Position numbers and translations under genes: made by a program. Below the pieces are notes generated by a model. It was not told the DNA's origin. It searched no databases and worked only from the letters and a program-made list of their open reading frames with translations. From JAPLJQ01 sp037143735 (GTDB taxonomy: Bacteria > Desulfobacterota > Syntrophia > Syntrophales > UBA2185): DNA of 27,583 bases. Positions within the stretch are counted from its first letter, which is position 1; each line of letters starts with the position of its first letter. Positions 15,278-23,545 of the stretch are shown here, piece by piece. The DNA lies in contig JBAWYD010000018.1 in assembly GCA_037143735.1 (NCBI GenBank), positions 1-27,583 on the forward strand, read 5' to 3'.

Positions 15278-16045
15278 ATGCCCACCATCATTGCCTGTTT
15301 CAAGTGGGTCGTCGATGAGGCCTACATCAGACGGGGATCGTCCGGGGAGCTGGACTTCTCCTCGGTGGATTACAAAATCAGCGATTATGACCGCAATGCC
15401 ATCGAAGAGGCCGTCCGGCTGAAAGAAACCCTTGGAGGAAGCGCCATTGCCGTCACCGTCGGTGTTCCTGCGTCATCCAGGGGCGTCAAGGATGCCCTCT
15501 CCCGTGGAACCGACCAGGCCTGGTTCGCCGCCGATGACACATTCGGCCATCTGGACTCTTCCCAGACAGCCGCCATCCTGGCGGAAATCATCCGCGCCAG
15601 GATCGGTCAGTACGATCTGATCGTTTGCGGCGAGGGCTCGGGCGATCTCTACGCCCAGCAGGTCGGCCCCCGACTGGCGGAAAACCTGGGGATACCCTGC
15701 ATTTCCTTTGTCCAGAAACTCACCATCGACGAAAACAGGCTCATCGCTGAGAGGAAAATCGAAGAGGGAATTGAAGTCATCGTGGCGCCATTGCCCGCTT
15801 TGGTGACGGTGCTCCCAGACATCAACATACCCCGGATACCAGGCGTTAAGGACACGCTGATGGCCGGGAAAAAGCCTGCGGTAACGATCAAGAACGACGA
15901 ACTGCCCGCCGCCGGCAAAGTTCTTTTACAGACCATCGGTCTTGTGGCGTCGCGGCTGGAACGGGAATGTGAGAAGTTTGGAACGGATGACGCAGAAATC
16001 GGCCGGTTCGTCGGTTTGTTGCGGAAGAAAGGCGTCATCGGATAA
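15278..16045 (+). CDS. etfB: Electron transfer flavoprotein beta subunit (FixA family)
   Basis: The 255-residue product shows ETF-beta features. The N-terminal strand and adenine-nucleotide region is MPTIIACFKWVVDE. A YDRNAIEEAVRLKE helix follows, then the DLIVCGEGSGD block and the signature-like region around LPALVTVLPDINIPRIPG. With EtfA it forms the soluble heterodimer that accepts electrons from the adjacent acyl-CoA dehydrogenase. Whether it holds AMP (ordinary ETF) or a second FAD (bifurcating FixAB) was not decided from sequence. GAGGTG lies eight bases before ATG 15278. A 14-bp palindrome separates it from the dehydrogenase gene. Confidence 0.93.
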   Translation: MPTIIACFKWVVDEAYIRRGSSGELDFSSVDYKISDYDRNAIEEAVRLKETLGGSAIAVTVGVPASSRGVKDALSRGTDQAWFAADDTFGHLDSSQTAAILAEIIRARIGQYDLIVCGEGSGDLYAQQVGPRLAENLGIPCISFVQKLTIDENRLIAERKIEEGIEVIVAPLPALVTVLPDINIPRIPGVKDTLMAGKKPAVTIKNDELPAAGKVLLQTIGLVASRLERECEKFGTDDAEIGRFVGLLRKKGVIG

Positions 16046-16056
16046 AGGAGAAGCCA

Positions 16057-17004
16057 ATGGCTGGAGTATGGATATTTGCCGAAAACCACGAGCGAATCCT
16101 GGAACTATTGAACATCGGGCGGCAGCTGGCGATGAAGATGGAAACCCGCGTCTGCGCACTCATCTGCCATAAACCTGAACGGGCCGAAGAATATATTCGC
16201 CGCGGGGCAGACGAAGTTCTGGTGCTGCCCCCCCTTGCAGGCAACCAACCCCTGGATGCCTATATTCCTGTCATTGTCGAAGAGTCGAAAAAAGCCGATC
16301 CCGATATCATACTTATTTCCGCCACATCGAGAGGCAAAGATCTCGCCGCCCGCATCGCCGCCCGCCTGAATGCGGGCCTTTGCAGCGGCTGCATGGATCT
16401 CAAGTTCGATGAAGAAAGCAAGACACTGATTATGGAACGCCTCGCGTACGGAGGCGCAGCCATACAGCAAGTCACATGCACCACCCGTCCTGTCATGGCC
16501 ACTATTCCTCCGAAGGCCTTTGAGCCCGCCTTGCCGGAAGAAGGCCGACAGGGACAGATCAGGGAGCTTCCGGCGCCTTCTCCTTCAGCAGTGCAGGTCC
16601 TTGAAATAAGACTAAAGGAACGCGGAACGAAGGATATCACCGAGGCCAAAGTGGTTGTTTCCGTCGGAAGAGGAATCGACAAGAAGGAAGATCTGGCACT
16701 TTCCCGACAATTGGCCGAAGCCCTCGACGGCGAAATTGCCTGTACAAGACCGATTTCCGAGGAGCTTCACTGGCTGCCGGAAGAACTCTGTATCGGACTC
16801 TCCGGCGTGCAGGTGAAACCAGACCTTTACTTGGGGGTCGGGGTCTCCGGACAGGTCCAGCATGTCACCGGCATCCGCAACGCAAAGGTGATCGCCGCAG
16901 TGAATAAAGACGAGAACGCTCCCATTTTCAAGGTGGCCGATTTCGGGATCGTCGGTGACCTCTACGATGTCGTGCCGAAACTCATTGCCGAATTGAAGAA
17001 ATAA
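16057..17004 (+). CDS. etfA: Electron transfer flavoprotein alpha subunit (FixB family)
   Basis: The 315-residue product has an N-terminal nucleotide-fold domain and the C-terminal FAD domain with VVSVGRGIDKKEDL, LYLGVGVSGQVQH and AVNKDENAPIFKVADFGIVGD, the ETF-alpha signature. It carries the FAD that shuttles electrons from acyl-CoA dehydrogenase to FixC/FixX. AAAGGAG lies seven bases before the ATG, and the gene starts 11 bases after etfB. No N-terminal ferredoxin domain is fused, unlike some anaerobic EtfA proteins. It ends the run, and no clear terminator follows. Confidence 0.95.
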   Translation: MAGVWIFAENHERILELLNIGRQLAMKMETRVCALICHKPERAEEYIRRGADEVLVLPPLAGNQPLDAYIPVIVEESKKADPDIILISATSRGKDLAARIAARLNAGLCSGCMDLKFDEESKTLIMERLAYGGAAIQQVTCTTRPVMATIPPKAFEPALPEEGRQGQIRELPAPSPSAVQVLEIRLKERGTKDITEAKVVVSVGRGIDKKEDLALSRQLAEALDGEIACTRPISEELHWLPEELCIGLSGVQVKPDLYLGVGVSGQVQHVTGIRNAKVIAAVNKDENAPIFKVADFGIVGDLYDVVPKLIAELKK

Positions 17005-17042
17005 ACGAGCAGGAAGAAATGAAATAATTTACGATAATTAAC

Positions 17043-17072
17043 TTGACATACAAGAAAATTTTTTCTTATACT
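17043..17072 (+). promoter_or_regulatory. Promoter with internal palindrome for the small lipoprotein
   Basis: TTGACA (17043-17048), an 18-base spacer and TATACT (17067-17072) make a good sigma70 match. The spacer holds a 16-base palindrome, AAGAAAA (17052-17058) and TTTTCTT (17061-17067), where a repressor could bind. Confidence 0.65.
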
Positions 17073-17139
17073 TTCCCACCAAAAAAGGAAGTTCTTATCA
17101 ATTATTTCAAGCCATTAGGATAGGTAAAATGAGGAAAGT

Positions 17140-17262
17140 ATGAAGAAATTCATGATTTTTCTCATGGCAGTTTTTGCAGGTGTCGTTTCCGGCTGCGCGA
17201 CTGGCGCGGGCTCTACCAAAATGGTTCCCCCCGATTACTCAATTCAAAAAAAACAGCCTTAG
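17140..17262 (+). CDS. Small lipoprotein, probably frameshifted at an A8 run
   Basis: ATG 17140 follows GAGGAAAG. The 40-residue product has a basic start, a hydrophobic core and a lipobox VSGC (Cys19), so an envelope lipoprotein is likely. The frame stops at TAG 17260 just after eight A residues (17246-17253). In the -1 frame translation continues for 25 more codons (ALAASKFNLSIADLQEVYN...) to TAA 17328, giving 63 residues. In frame 0 the run reads A AAA AAA, a slippery heptamer. The shift may be programmed slippage, a one-base deletion, or an assembly error. No homologue is recognised. It has its own promoter. Confidence 0.65.
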   Translation: MKKFMIFLMAVFAGVVSGCATGAGSTKMVPPDYSIQKKQP

Positions 17263-17330
17263 CTGCGAGCAAGTTCAATCTATCTATCGCTGATCTTCAG
17301 GAGGTGTATAATATGATTCCCACCGTGTAA
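17263..17330 (+). other. Likely -1 frame continuation of the small lipoprotein
   Basis: The continuation enters at 17253 and runs open to TAA 17328-17330. Its last codons contain an apparent AGGAGG site and a five-codon ATG ORF (MIPTV). These are better read as part of the 25-residue tail, where they encode QEVYNMIPTV. The remaining bases to 17497 hold no gene that I can see. Confidence 0.4.
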
Positions 17331-17497
17331 ACGATTACACATCTGCCGTACCCTTTCCCCCGTTCCACATTCTTCGGTAAATGTATCAACCATTAGATTT
17401 ATCAATAAATACAATAAGATAGTATCACCGTGCCCGGCTCAGCGATCCTGGCATAAAATGTGATTATGACATATATAAAACTTTGATGAGGCGCCAT

Positions 17498-17929
17498 ATG
17501 ACAAGGAAGAAAAAAAATCTCACGGCAAAACAGGCAGACAGGCATGATAAATGGACCTTTGACAACATCCCGGATCAATGGGGAGAAAAACTCGAAAGGT
17601 TCTTTGAAGAAAACGACGTCGGTATGGACGGTGTCATTCACTGGAAAGATGCTGCTGCAGGGGAAATCGTTTTATACAACCTGAGGGGATGGTTTGATAT
17701 GGACAGCTTCCGTCTCGGCGTATGCAGCACCGCCAAAGGAACTAAAGGGATTGAGACATCCCCTTGCAAGAAACTGGTCTCATTTCAATATTTTCCGAAC
17801 GCCATTTATCAGGGGAGAGGAACTTTCAGATATGAAGATCCCGTTGAAGACATGCCCGCTGATACGGAAATGAAATTCGTCTTTAATCGTTTGACAAACC
17901 TGGGTGTAAGGGGACGTCTGCATTATTAG
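17498..17929 (+). CDS. Conserved-looking protein of unknown function
   Basis: ATG 17498 is preferred because GAGG lies six bases upstream. Upstream TTG 17483 and ATG 17486 are in frame but less well placed. The 143-residue soluble protein begins with a Lys-rich stretch, and then has an alpha/beta-looking body with WTFDNIPDQWGEKLERFFEE, a D-x-F-R-L-G-V-C segment and a Tyr-rich end. There is no signal peptide, membrane helix or known motif. It converges on the methyltransferase gene with only four bases between stop codons. No function can be assigned. Confidence 0.65.
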   Translation: MTRKKKNLTAKQADRHDKWTFDNIPDQWGEKLERFFEENDVGMDGVIHWKDAAAGEIVLYNLRGWFDMDSFRLGVCSTAKGTKGIETSPCKKLVSFQYFPNAIYQGRGTFRYEDPVEDMPADTEMKFVFNRLTNLGVRGRLHY

Positions 17930-17946
17930 ACGGCTAAACCGTCCCC
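17910..17946. terminator. Possible shared hairpin at the convergent gene ends
   Basis: GGGGACG (17910-17916) pairs with CGTCCCC (17940-17946) across the two stop codons. A shorter internal GACGG/CCGTC alternative also exists. No U tract follows on either strand, so this is a weak call. Confidence 0.3.
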
Positions 17947-18929
17947 ATCATAATACCCGAGTGGTTTGGCGAATTGAATGGAATCCTCCGGATCTCCCTT
18001 ACTCCTGCGTCGACGAGCATGTCCGTGACTTGCGTTTGAGAATAAGCCTGCCCGCCGGCTGTTCCCAAAAGCATGTTCAGGGAAAAGAGCGCCGGGAAAA
18101 GCGGTTCATCCATGGTATCACTCAAAAGGAATTCATGGATCATGATCAATCCTCCCGGCTCAAGAACCGACACCACCTTTTCAATAATCCTCCGACAATC
18201 TGAAGGTCCTTCCGCGTGGAGAATTTGAGAAAGCCAGGCAACATCATAGCGTCCCTGAATATTCTTCTTCAGGTAATCCCCTGCCCTGAATTCTATCCGG
18301 TCTGAGAGACCAAACGTTTCAATGCTCTTCAGGGCAAAAGGTCGCGTTGCGGGAAGGTCATATACAACGGCCTTCAGTCCGGGATTATGCAGACAAAAGT
18401 GAATCGCATAGGTGCCCGGCCCGCCCCCAAGATCAAGAAGATGTCTCCGGTCCGAGAGATCAACGGCGGGCACCAGCCGGGGAGCCAGGGTCATTGCCAT
18501 GTTAAACATTCCCATCAGAAAGCTTTCCCGGGCTTTCCCGTTCCTGTCAGATGCTCTTTTTCTGACAGAAGCGCCCGTTTTTACGGCCTGATCCAATCGA
18601 GCCCAGGAATCCGCAAGGTGGTGATGGTGCATGATGATATACCCGATGTACTCGGGAGAATCCTTTGAAAGGAGCTGTTTTCCTTCCGGCGTATTGAAAT
18701 AACACCCATCCGCTTTCCCGAGAAGTTTCATGGCCGTCAGAGCATTCAGAAGCATTGTTACACCTCTCATATCGCTATTCAGCCTTTGAGCAATGTTATC
18801 ATTCGTGAGCCGGTCATTTCCGATCTGCGTAAATACATCGAGAACAACTGCCGCATGGAGCGTGAATGATTGCCAATAGTAGCCGGAAAGGCGCAACAGT
18901 TCATCAGGGGTCCATTGTTGTGTCTTCAT
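17934..18929 (-). CDS. SAM-dependent O-methyltransferase (family 2 type)
   Basis: The 331-residue product has an N-terminal winged-helix dimerisation region (about 10-95) and a Rossmann methyltransferase domain. The SAM motif is LDLGGGPG (165-172), the acidic ribose contact lies in VVYDLP, and there is an FRAGDYL block. His238 in QILHAE corresponds to the usual catalytic base position of plant-type O-methyltransferases and hydroxyneurosporene methyltransferases. The acceptor is unknown. ATG 18929 overlaps the rfbB stop in an ATGA junction, and its ribosome binding site AAAGGAG lies inside rfbB, so it is coupled to a nucleotide-sugar gene. Methylation of a sugar or lipid-linked product is one guess. 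Confidence 0.87.
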   Translation of the reverse strand: MKTQQWTPDELLRLSGYYWQSFTLHAAVVLDVFTQIGNDRLTNDNIAQRLNSDMRGVTMLLNALTAMKLLGKADGCYFNTPEGKQLLSKDSPEYIGYIIMHHHHLADSWARLDQAVKTGASVRKRASDRNGKARESFLMGMFNMAMTLAPRLVPAVDLSDRRHLLDLGGGPGTYAIHFCLHNPGLKAVVYDLPATRPFALKSIETFGLSDRIEFRAGDYLKKNIQGRYDVAWLSQILHAEGPSDCRRIIEKVVSVLEPGGLIMIHEFLLSDTMDEPLFPALFSLNMLLGTAGGQAYSQTQVTDMLVDAGVREIRRIPFNSPNHSGIMMGTV

Positions 18930-19999
18930 GAGGGGCTCCTTTCCTGTTCATATTGCTCGCTGATCCATGCCCGGTATTCACCGCTTCTGATGCGTTCAAT
19001 CCAGTTTGCGTTCTCAAGATACCAGACAATGGTTTTTCTCAGGCCCGTAGCCAGAGATTCCCGGGGAGTCCAGTTGAATGCTTTCTGCAATTTACTAAAA
19101 TCAATGGCGTATCTCCGGTCATGCCCCGGCCTGTCTTTGACAAACGTAATCAGTTTTTTCCGGGAATGTCCGGCAGAGACGGGAATGATTTCATCAATGA
19201 TATCACAGATCGTCTCCACGATGACGATATTTTCCATTTCCGAATTACCTCCGATATTATAAGTCTCCCCCCTGTCCCCGAAACGCATGATCGTCCAGAT
19301 AGCCCCGCAGTGATCCTCCACGTAGAGCCAGTCCCTCACGTTCCTGCCGTCTCCATAAACAGGCAACGGCTTCCCGTCAAGGGCATTGAGGATCATCAGG
19401 GGAATCAGTTTTTCCGGAAACTGGTAGGGTCCATAATTATTGGAACAGTTGGAAATGACGGCAGGCAGCCCATACGTTTCATGATAGGCGCGAACCAGAT
19501 GATCAGAAGCGGCCTTGGAGGCCGAATATGGACTATTTGGCCGATATGGGGTCTCCTCCGTGAAATATCCTTCCCGACCAAGGCTGCCGTATACCTCGTC
19601 AGTGCTTACATGATGGAACAACCGGAATTGTTCCATGTTCTGCCTGGCCGTTTCGAGGAGATTGAAGGTGCCGATGATATTGGTCTGTATGAATTCCTCC
19701 GGCCTCTTGATCGATCTATCAACATGGGATTCTGCGGCAAAATGACAGATCGCATCCACTTGATAATCCATGAAGATTTGATTCATCCGCCCGGCATCGC
19801 AAATATCCGCTTTCTGAAAGACGTACCTGCCGGGATACCGTTCAGGGATGCCGATCAGGTTCTCCGGATTGCCTGCATAGGTCAGCTTGTCGACATTGAT
19901 GACTCTGCCCGTAAAATCCGCCTCTTCCAGGAGATAGCGGATAAAATTGCTGCCGATGAAACCGCATCCACCCGTAACCATTAAATTCTTAATGTCCAT
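18926..19999 (-). CDS. rfbB: dTDP-glucose 4,6-dehydratase
   Basis: The 357-residue extended SDR enzyme has the normal family length. It shows the NAD motif GGCGFIG (10-16), the catalytic STDEVYG (132-138), and YSASK with Tyr158 and Lys162. It converts dTDP-glucose to dTDP-4-keto-6-deoxyglucose, the precursor of rhamnose and other deoxysugars of O-antigen or glycans. The partner genes rfbA, rfbC and rfbD are absent from the window. It begins four bases after the stop of the CHAT gene and overlaps the methyltransferase, so it sits inside an operon that is otherwise not a sugar cluster. Confidence 0.95.
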   Translation of the reverse strand: MDIKNLMVTGGCGFIGSNFIRYLLEEADFTGRVINVDKLTYAGNPENLIGIPERYPGRYVFQKADICDAGRMNQIFMDYQVDAICHFAAESHVDRSIKRPEEFIQTNIIGTFNLLETARQNMEQFRLFHHVSTDEVYGSLGREGYFTEETPYRPNSPYSASKAASDHLVRAYHETYGLPAVISNCSNNYGPYQFPEKLIPLMILNALDGKPLPVYGDGRNVRDWLYVEDHCGAIWTIMRFGDRGETYNIGGNSEMENIVIVETICDIIDEIIPVSAGHSRKKLITFVKDRPGHDRRYAIDFSKLQKAFNWTPRESLATGLRKTIVWYLENANWIERIRSGEYRAWISEQYEQERSPS

Positions 20000-20003
20000 C
20001 GTC

Positions 20004-22544
20004 TTAGTATTTCCCTGTTAGAATAAAAGGCGCCCAGTAATAGGGCGCATATCCTTTGCGTATCATATCCACCTGTGCCATCTTCAGGGCATCAGCCAAC
20101 TCTTTTCCTTTTTTTAGATATTGGTAAAAATCATCCATGAAATAGGCGGTTGCCCTGTCATCCACATTCCATAAGGTTGAAACGACAGAGGGACTGCCGG
20201 CATATAAAAATGACCGGTTTAATCCCACAATTTCAGTTCCCGTCGACGACATCCCCAGTGCTGTTTTACAGGCGCTTAAAATGACGGCACGCCCTTTAAA
20301 ATGAAGTTTAAAAATATCGAGCGCCGTGAGTCGACCGTCATCCTGAGACTCCGGAGTAAGCAAGAGGCTTGAATTCATGGGAGATTCTGGAAGGTACTGG
20401 CCGTGCGTTGCAAAGTGAATGATATCGAAATCCTCCATCAGCTCTTTCACTTTTTTCTTCGTCGCTTCCTTATGTAAAAAAACCGATGTTTGGTCAATGC
20501 GCTTTTTAATACTTTCCACTTCCATCGCCGCATAAGGAAGGTCCATGTCCCTGTCGCCCAGATCGGGATTCCCGAAGGCGAGTACTTTCATCCCCCTGGA
20601 AACAGGCTTCCCCATAGCATATTTAAAGACCGCAGTGTTCGGAAGATAGAAAATGGAGAAAGCGTCCACGAGAAACTGCCCCTTGTAATTCATAGCAGCG
20701 AAGGGAAGATAATACAGGGAATCGTGGGGAATGAATCCGATTCGATCACCGGACACAAACGGAATAATCGGTTTCAAAATGACGTTATAAACCTGCCGGG
20801 AAAGGATTTTGGTCTTTTTGCCGTCTTTCGAAACGAGGGCAGAGAGAAACGATGATACGAGTTCTTTCAGTTCTTCCCTTGAGATTTTAATCCGTTCCAG
20901 ATGAATGCGCTCTTTCTGGATGGCCCAGACATACAGGAGCCTGTCCGTGACAAAATAATCGAACAGCGTCGTATTCTGATCCAATAACTTCTGTATGTCC
21001 CCGGGTTCTGTGGGTTGTACAGAAACCATCGAAAACAGCTCTTCATTTTCTTTTTTTATCTGGAGAAGCACGTCCCGGTAAGTTGCCTCGGATCTATCCA
21101 GTTTTTCCGCCAGGCCCCTCTCGGCGGCCTCACCGGAAACCCTGAACATCTGTTTCCGGATATTGTTGATCTGCCCGGTTACCTGTCCTTCCTGCCTCAG
21201 CAAAGCTGCTTCAACCGGATTTCTGCTCATGTCCTTTCCCGCAAGAATATCAACCAGTATCCTGGATTTAGCCCGCTCCGCCATCTCCAGCGCCCCGCTG
21301 TAATCGCCTTCCCGGGCAAGAAGTTCGACAAGTGATTCGTAGACGGCCTGTCTGTTATGCAAATAGGCCTCCTTCAGGATATCCGTCGTGAGGGCGGACC
21401 GCTGCCCTTCAATAACGGCGACTGTTTCCTTAAGGATACTGATTGCCTTTACGGTATCGCCAAAACCGATATAATACCGGGAAAGGATAAACTTGGCCCA
21501 CACCTGATAGAAGGGAAAACGATATCTGTCGGCCATTGCGTTGAACCGTTCTGCCGCCTTCTGACCCTCTGTCACATTTTTTTCGAAAAGATAGACCTGA
21601 TTGAGAAAAAAGAGGCTGTCGATCTCGCCGATCCGGAAACCGGCTTTTCTGGCGACTTCTGAAGATGTAGCCAGGTACTTATATGAATCCTGCCATTTTG
21701 CCTTGATACCGCTGGCCAGTCCCAGAAAATTGTAAACATTGGACTCCATGATCTGAAAAACGACTTCGGGCGTAAATCGCCCGATTTTTGTCCCCCTGAT
21801 GTCCCTGTTCAGAGCGAGGACGTGATTCAGATGGGCAATGCCTTCATCGACATGCGTCCTGATCCTGTCCATCATAGCCTGATCAAAATCGAGTAGAGAA
21901 TATTTTTTTGACATCTGCGGAACATAGTCCGCAAGGATGACGGATATGCCAAGCTCCAGCTCCGCATCACGCCTCAGCATCATGAGGTTGAAGTCGTCCT
22001 GGTAATTTGGATTCGCCGCTATGGCCTTTCTGAAAAAATCAGACGCCTTCGCATAATCTCCGTTCATCAGGAAATAATGTCCGTAATTGTGAGATACAAA
22101 GGCACTCATGGGGAGCGTTTTCCACACACTTTCCCTCTCTCTGATCAGGTTGAATGCCTCCTGGCTGCGACCGAATTCACTCAGAACAAAGACTTTTCTG
22201 GTTGTAGAACTCCCTTCCCCATGCAGGTCTTTTCGCTTTTGAAATTCATCGATGGATCGATCAAGGAAATGGAGGGCTCTTTCCGCATCACCCAACGATT
22301 CAAAATGCACCCCGACACTCATGAAGATATAGGGAATAGCCCAGTCCATTGCGATACTGGCGCCTCTCAGCTGGCCTGCGTATTTTTCCGGGATATCCTT
22401 ATCATACGGCCCTTTCAACTCGATTCTGGACATCGATTCGGGAGGAGCGGGCAGGTAATCAACCATCGCCGCACAGCCGCAAACAAAAAAAATCCATACG
22501 CACAAGAGGACAACCCGGCCGTTTTTCAACAATAACTTACCCAT
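20004..22544 (-). CDS. TPR-CHAT caspase-like lipoprotein
   Basis: The 846-residue product begins with a signal peptide and a lipobox-like VCGC (Cys24), so it is probably exported and lipid-anchored. Residues about 60-460 are TPR-type helical repeats, for example the YAKASDFFRKAIAANPNY repeat, and about 465-520 look coiled. The C-terminal CHAT domain (about 540-846) keeps the caspase-like dyad: His714 in IHFATHGQ and Cys759 in VILSACKTA. Family members are proteases or adaptors, and the TPR part usually binds the regulator or substrate. It lies 100 bases downstream of the NlpC/P60 gene and four bases before rfbB. No toxin, CRISPR or gasdermin-like gene was recognised nearby. Substrate unknown. 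Confidence 0.9.
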   Translation of the reverse strand: MGKLLLKNGRVVLLCVWIFFVCGCAAMVDYLPAPPESMSRIELKGPYDKDIPEKYAGQLRGASIAMDWAIPYIFMSVGVHFESLGDAERALHFLDRSIDEFQKRKDLHGEGSSTTRKVFVLSEFGRSQEAFNLIRERESVWKTLPMSAFVSHNYGHYFLMNGDYAKASDFFRKAIAANPNYQDDFNLMMLRRDAELELGISVILADYVPQMSKKYSLLDFDQAMMDRIRTHVDEGIAHLNHVLALNRDIRGTKIGRFTPEVVFQIMESNVYNFLGLASGIKAKWQDSYKYLATSSEVARKAGFRIGEIDSLFFLNQVYLFEKNVTEGQKAAERFNAMADRYRFPFYQVWAKFILSRYYIGFGDTVKAISILKETVAVIEGQRSALTTDILKEAYLHNRQAVYESLVELLAREGDYSGALEMAERAKSRILVDILAGKDMSRNPVEAALLRQEGQVTGQINNIRKQMFRVSGEAAERGLAEKLDRSEATYRDVLLQIKKENEELFSMVSVQPTEPGDIQKLLDQNTTLFDYFVTDRLLYVWAIQKERIHLERIKISREELKELVSSFLSALVSKDGKKTKILSRQVYNVILKPIIPFVSGDRIGFIPHDSLYYLPFAAMNYKGQFLVDAFSIFYLPNTAVFKYAMGKPVSRGMKVLAFGNPDLGDRDMDLPYAAMEVESIKKRIDQTSVFLHKEATKKKVKELMEDFDIIHFATHGQYLPESPMNSSLLLTPESQDDGRLTALDIFKLHFKGRAVILSACKTALGMSSTGTEIVGLNRSFLYAGSPSVVSTLWNVDDRATAYFMDDFYQYLKKGKELADALKMAQVDMIRKGYAPYYWAPFILTGKY

Positions 22545-22644
22545 TTATGATCTCTCGATTGAACATGGTACTTTTAAAGTTTTTCTGACATTCCATTTTA
22601 TCTTTATTGAACGCTCCAGTATATGCGGATCAAGCAGAACCCGG

Positions 22645-23427
22645 TTACAGGTAGGTTCTTCCACCGACATACCGCTTTCTGAAATAACTCCCGGAAAGGG
22701 AATCCACGCGGATGGTCTTGTCTCTGCCGGGTGCGTGAATGAATCGACCTTCACCGGCATAGACGCCAACATGCGAGGCATTATCGCCACCGGAAGTTGC
22801 AAAGAAAACAAGGTCTCCCTTTGACAAATGATCCCGTTCCACGGGGATACCTGTGTCATACTGTTCCCTCGATGAACGGGGAAGATCGAATCCGTTGAGC
22901 TGATAGACCGTCATCGTCAATCCACTGCAATCAAAACCCGTATCCAGAGAAGTTCCGCCCCAGAGATAAGGAACACCGACGAAGCTCCGGGCTGCTTTCA
23001 CAATTTCTTCTCTGAGATACTGGTTGCCGTATTTCTGTCTTTTGGCAACGGCATATTCATCGGGACTGACAATATAATATCCATCAATGATTCCCGCCGA
23101 TTTGAGACTTTCCGCCTTTTCAGCAGCCTCGGCTTTCAACGCAAAATTACCAAAACGGACCTTGTATAGACCCGTACCGGCAACAAAGTAGGTAGCCTCC
23201 ACCCCCCGATCACGAAGCAATTCCGTCAGCCGGGCTGCGTTTTGCACCCTGGAGAACGCTCCGACCTGGACGGTATATCCCATCCGCGTCAGTTGCTTTT
23301 CTACGGCTAACCGGGGACGATAGGTTTGCCTGGTTCCACAGCCTGCCAGGATCACAATGGCCAATACCAACGCCGTAATGCCCAGGGAAAATCTCCGGTT
23401 ACGGAATTCTGACCTCTTGATGTACAA
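22645..23427 (-). CDS. SPOR plus NlpC/P60 peptidoglycan hydrolase lipoprotein
   Basis: TTG 23427 is chosen because AGGAGG lies just before it. An in-frame GTG at 23445 would place that site inside the coding region. The 260-residue product has a signal peptide with lipobox LAGC (Cys30), a SPOR domain (about 50-122, YTVQVGAFSRVQNAARL ...) and an NlpC/P60 domain with Cys167 (FDCSG), His219 (SHVGVY) and His231 as the catalytic triad. It should cut peptide stems in the cell wall at sites of denuded glycan. The ribosome binding site spacing is short, so the start is not certain. It lies 118 bases downstream of the cca-like gene. Confidence 0.88.
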   Translation of the reverse strand: MYIKRSEFRNRRFSLGITALVLAIVILAGCGTRQTYRPRLAVEKQLTRMGYTVQVGAFSRVQNAARLTELLRDRGVEATYFVAGTGLYKVRFGNFALKAEAAEKAESLKSAGIIDGYYIVSPDEYAVAKRQKYGNQYLREEIVKAARSFVGVPYLWGGTSLDTGFDCSGLTMTVYQLNGFDLPRSSREQYDTGIPVERDHLSKGDLVFFATSGGDNASHVGVYAGEGRFIHAPGRDKTIRVDSLSGSYFRKRYVGGRTYL

Positions 23428-23545
23428 CACCCCTCCTGTAATCACGTCAGCGCCAGAAAACTTTGAATGATTTCCATCTCCTCACCCTGTAAAGATCCCC
23501 TTCCTGCGGGAAAAGTCTCCCGGCAAGGAAATGTTTCATGTCAGA

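Noticed and set aside
17313..17330. Five-codon ATG ORF (MIPTV) with an AGGAGG-like site and a TATAAT
   Set aside because: All three elements fall within the -1 frame tail of the small lipoprotein and are most simply codons of it.
17325..17340. GTGTAA-ACGA-TTACAC palindrome resembling a LacI-family operator
   Set aside because: It overlaps the probable lipoprotein stop, no convincing promoter is beside it, and 6-bp arms can arise by chance. Kept only as a note.
18953..19984. 343-codon plus-strand ORF
   Set aside because: It is exactly antisense to rfbB, whose SDR motifs are complete, so the plus-strand frame is a shadow.
20004..22544. CHAT gene as part of a CRISPR-type (Craspase-like) or gasdermin defence system
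   Set aside because: No cas gene, repeat array or pore-forming partner is present, and the protein has a lipoprotein export signal.
23457..23489. 11-codon ORF (MEIIQSFLALT) ahead of the NlpC/P60 gene
   Set aside because: Its GAGGAG directly abuts the ATG, leaving no spacer for ribosome binding, so translation is doubtful.
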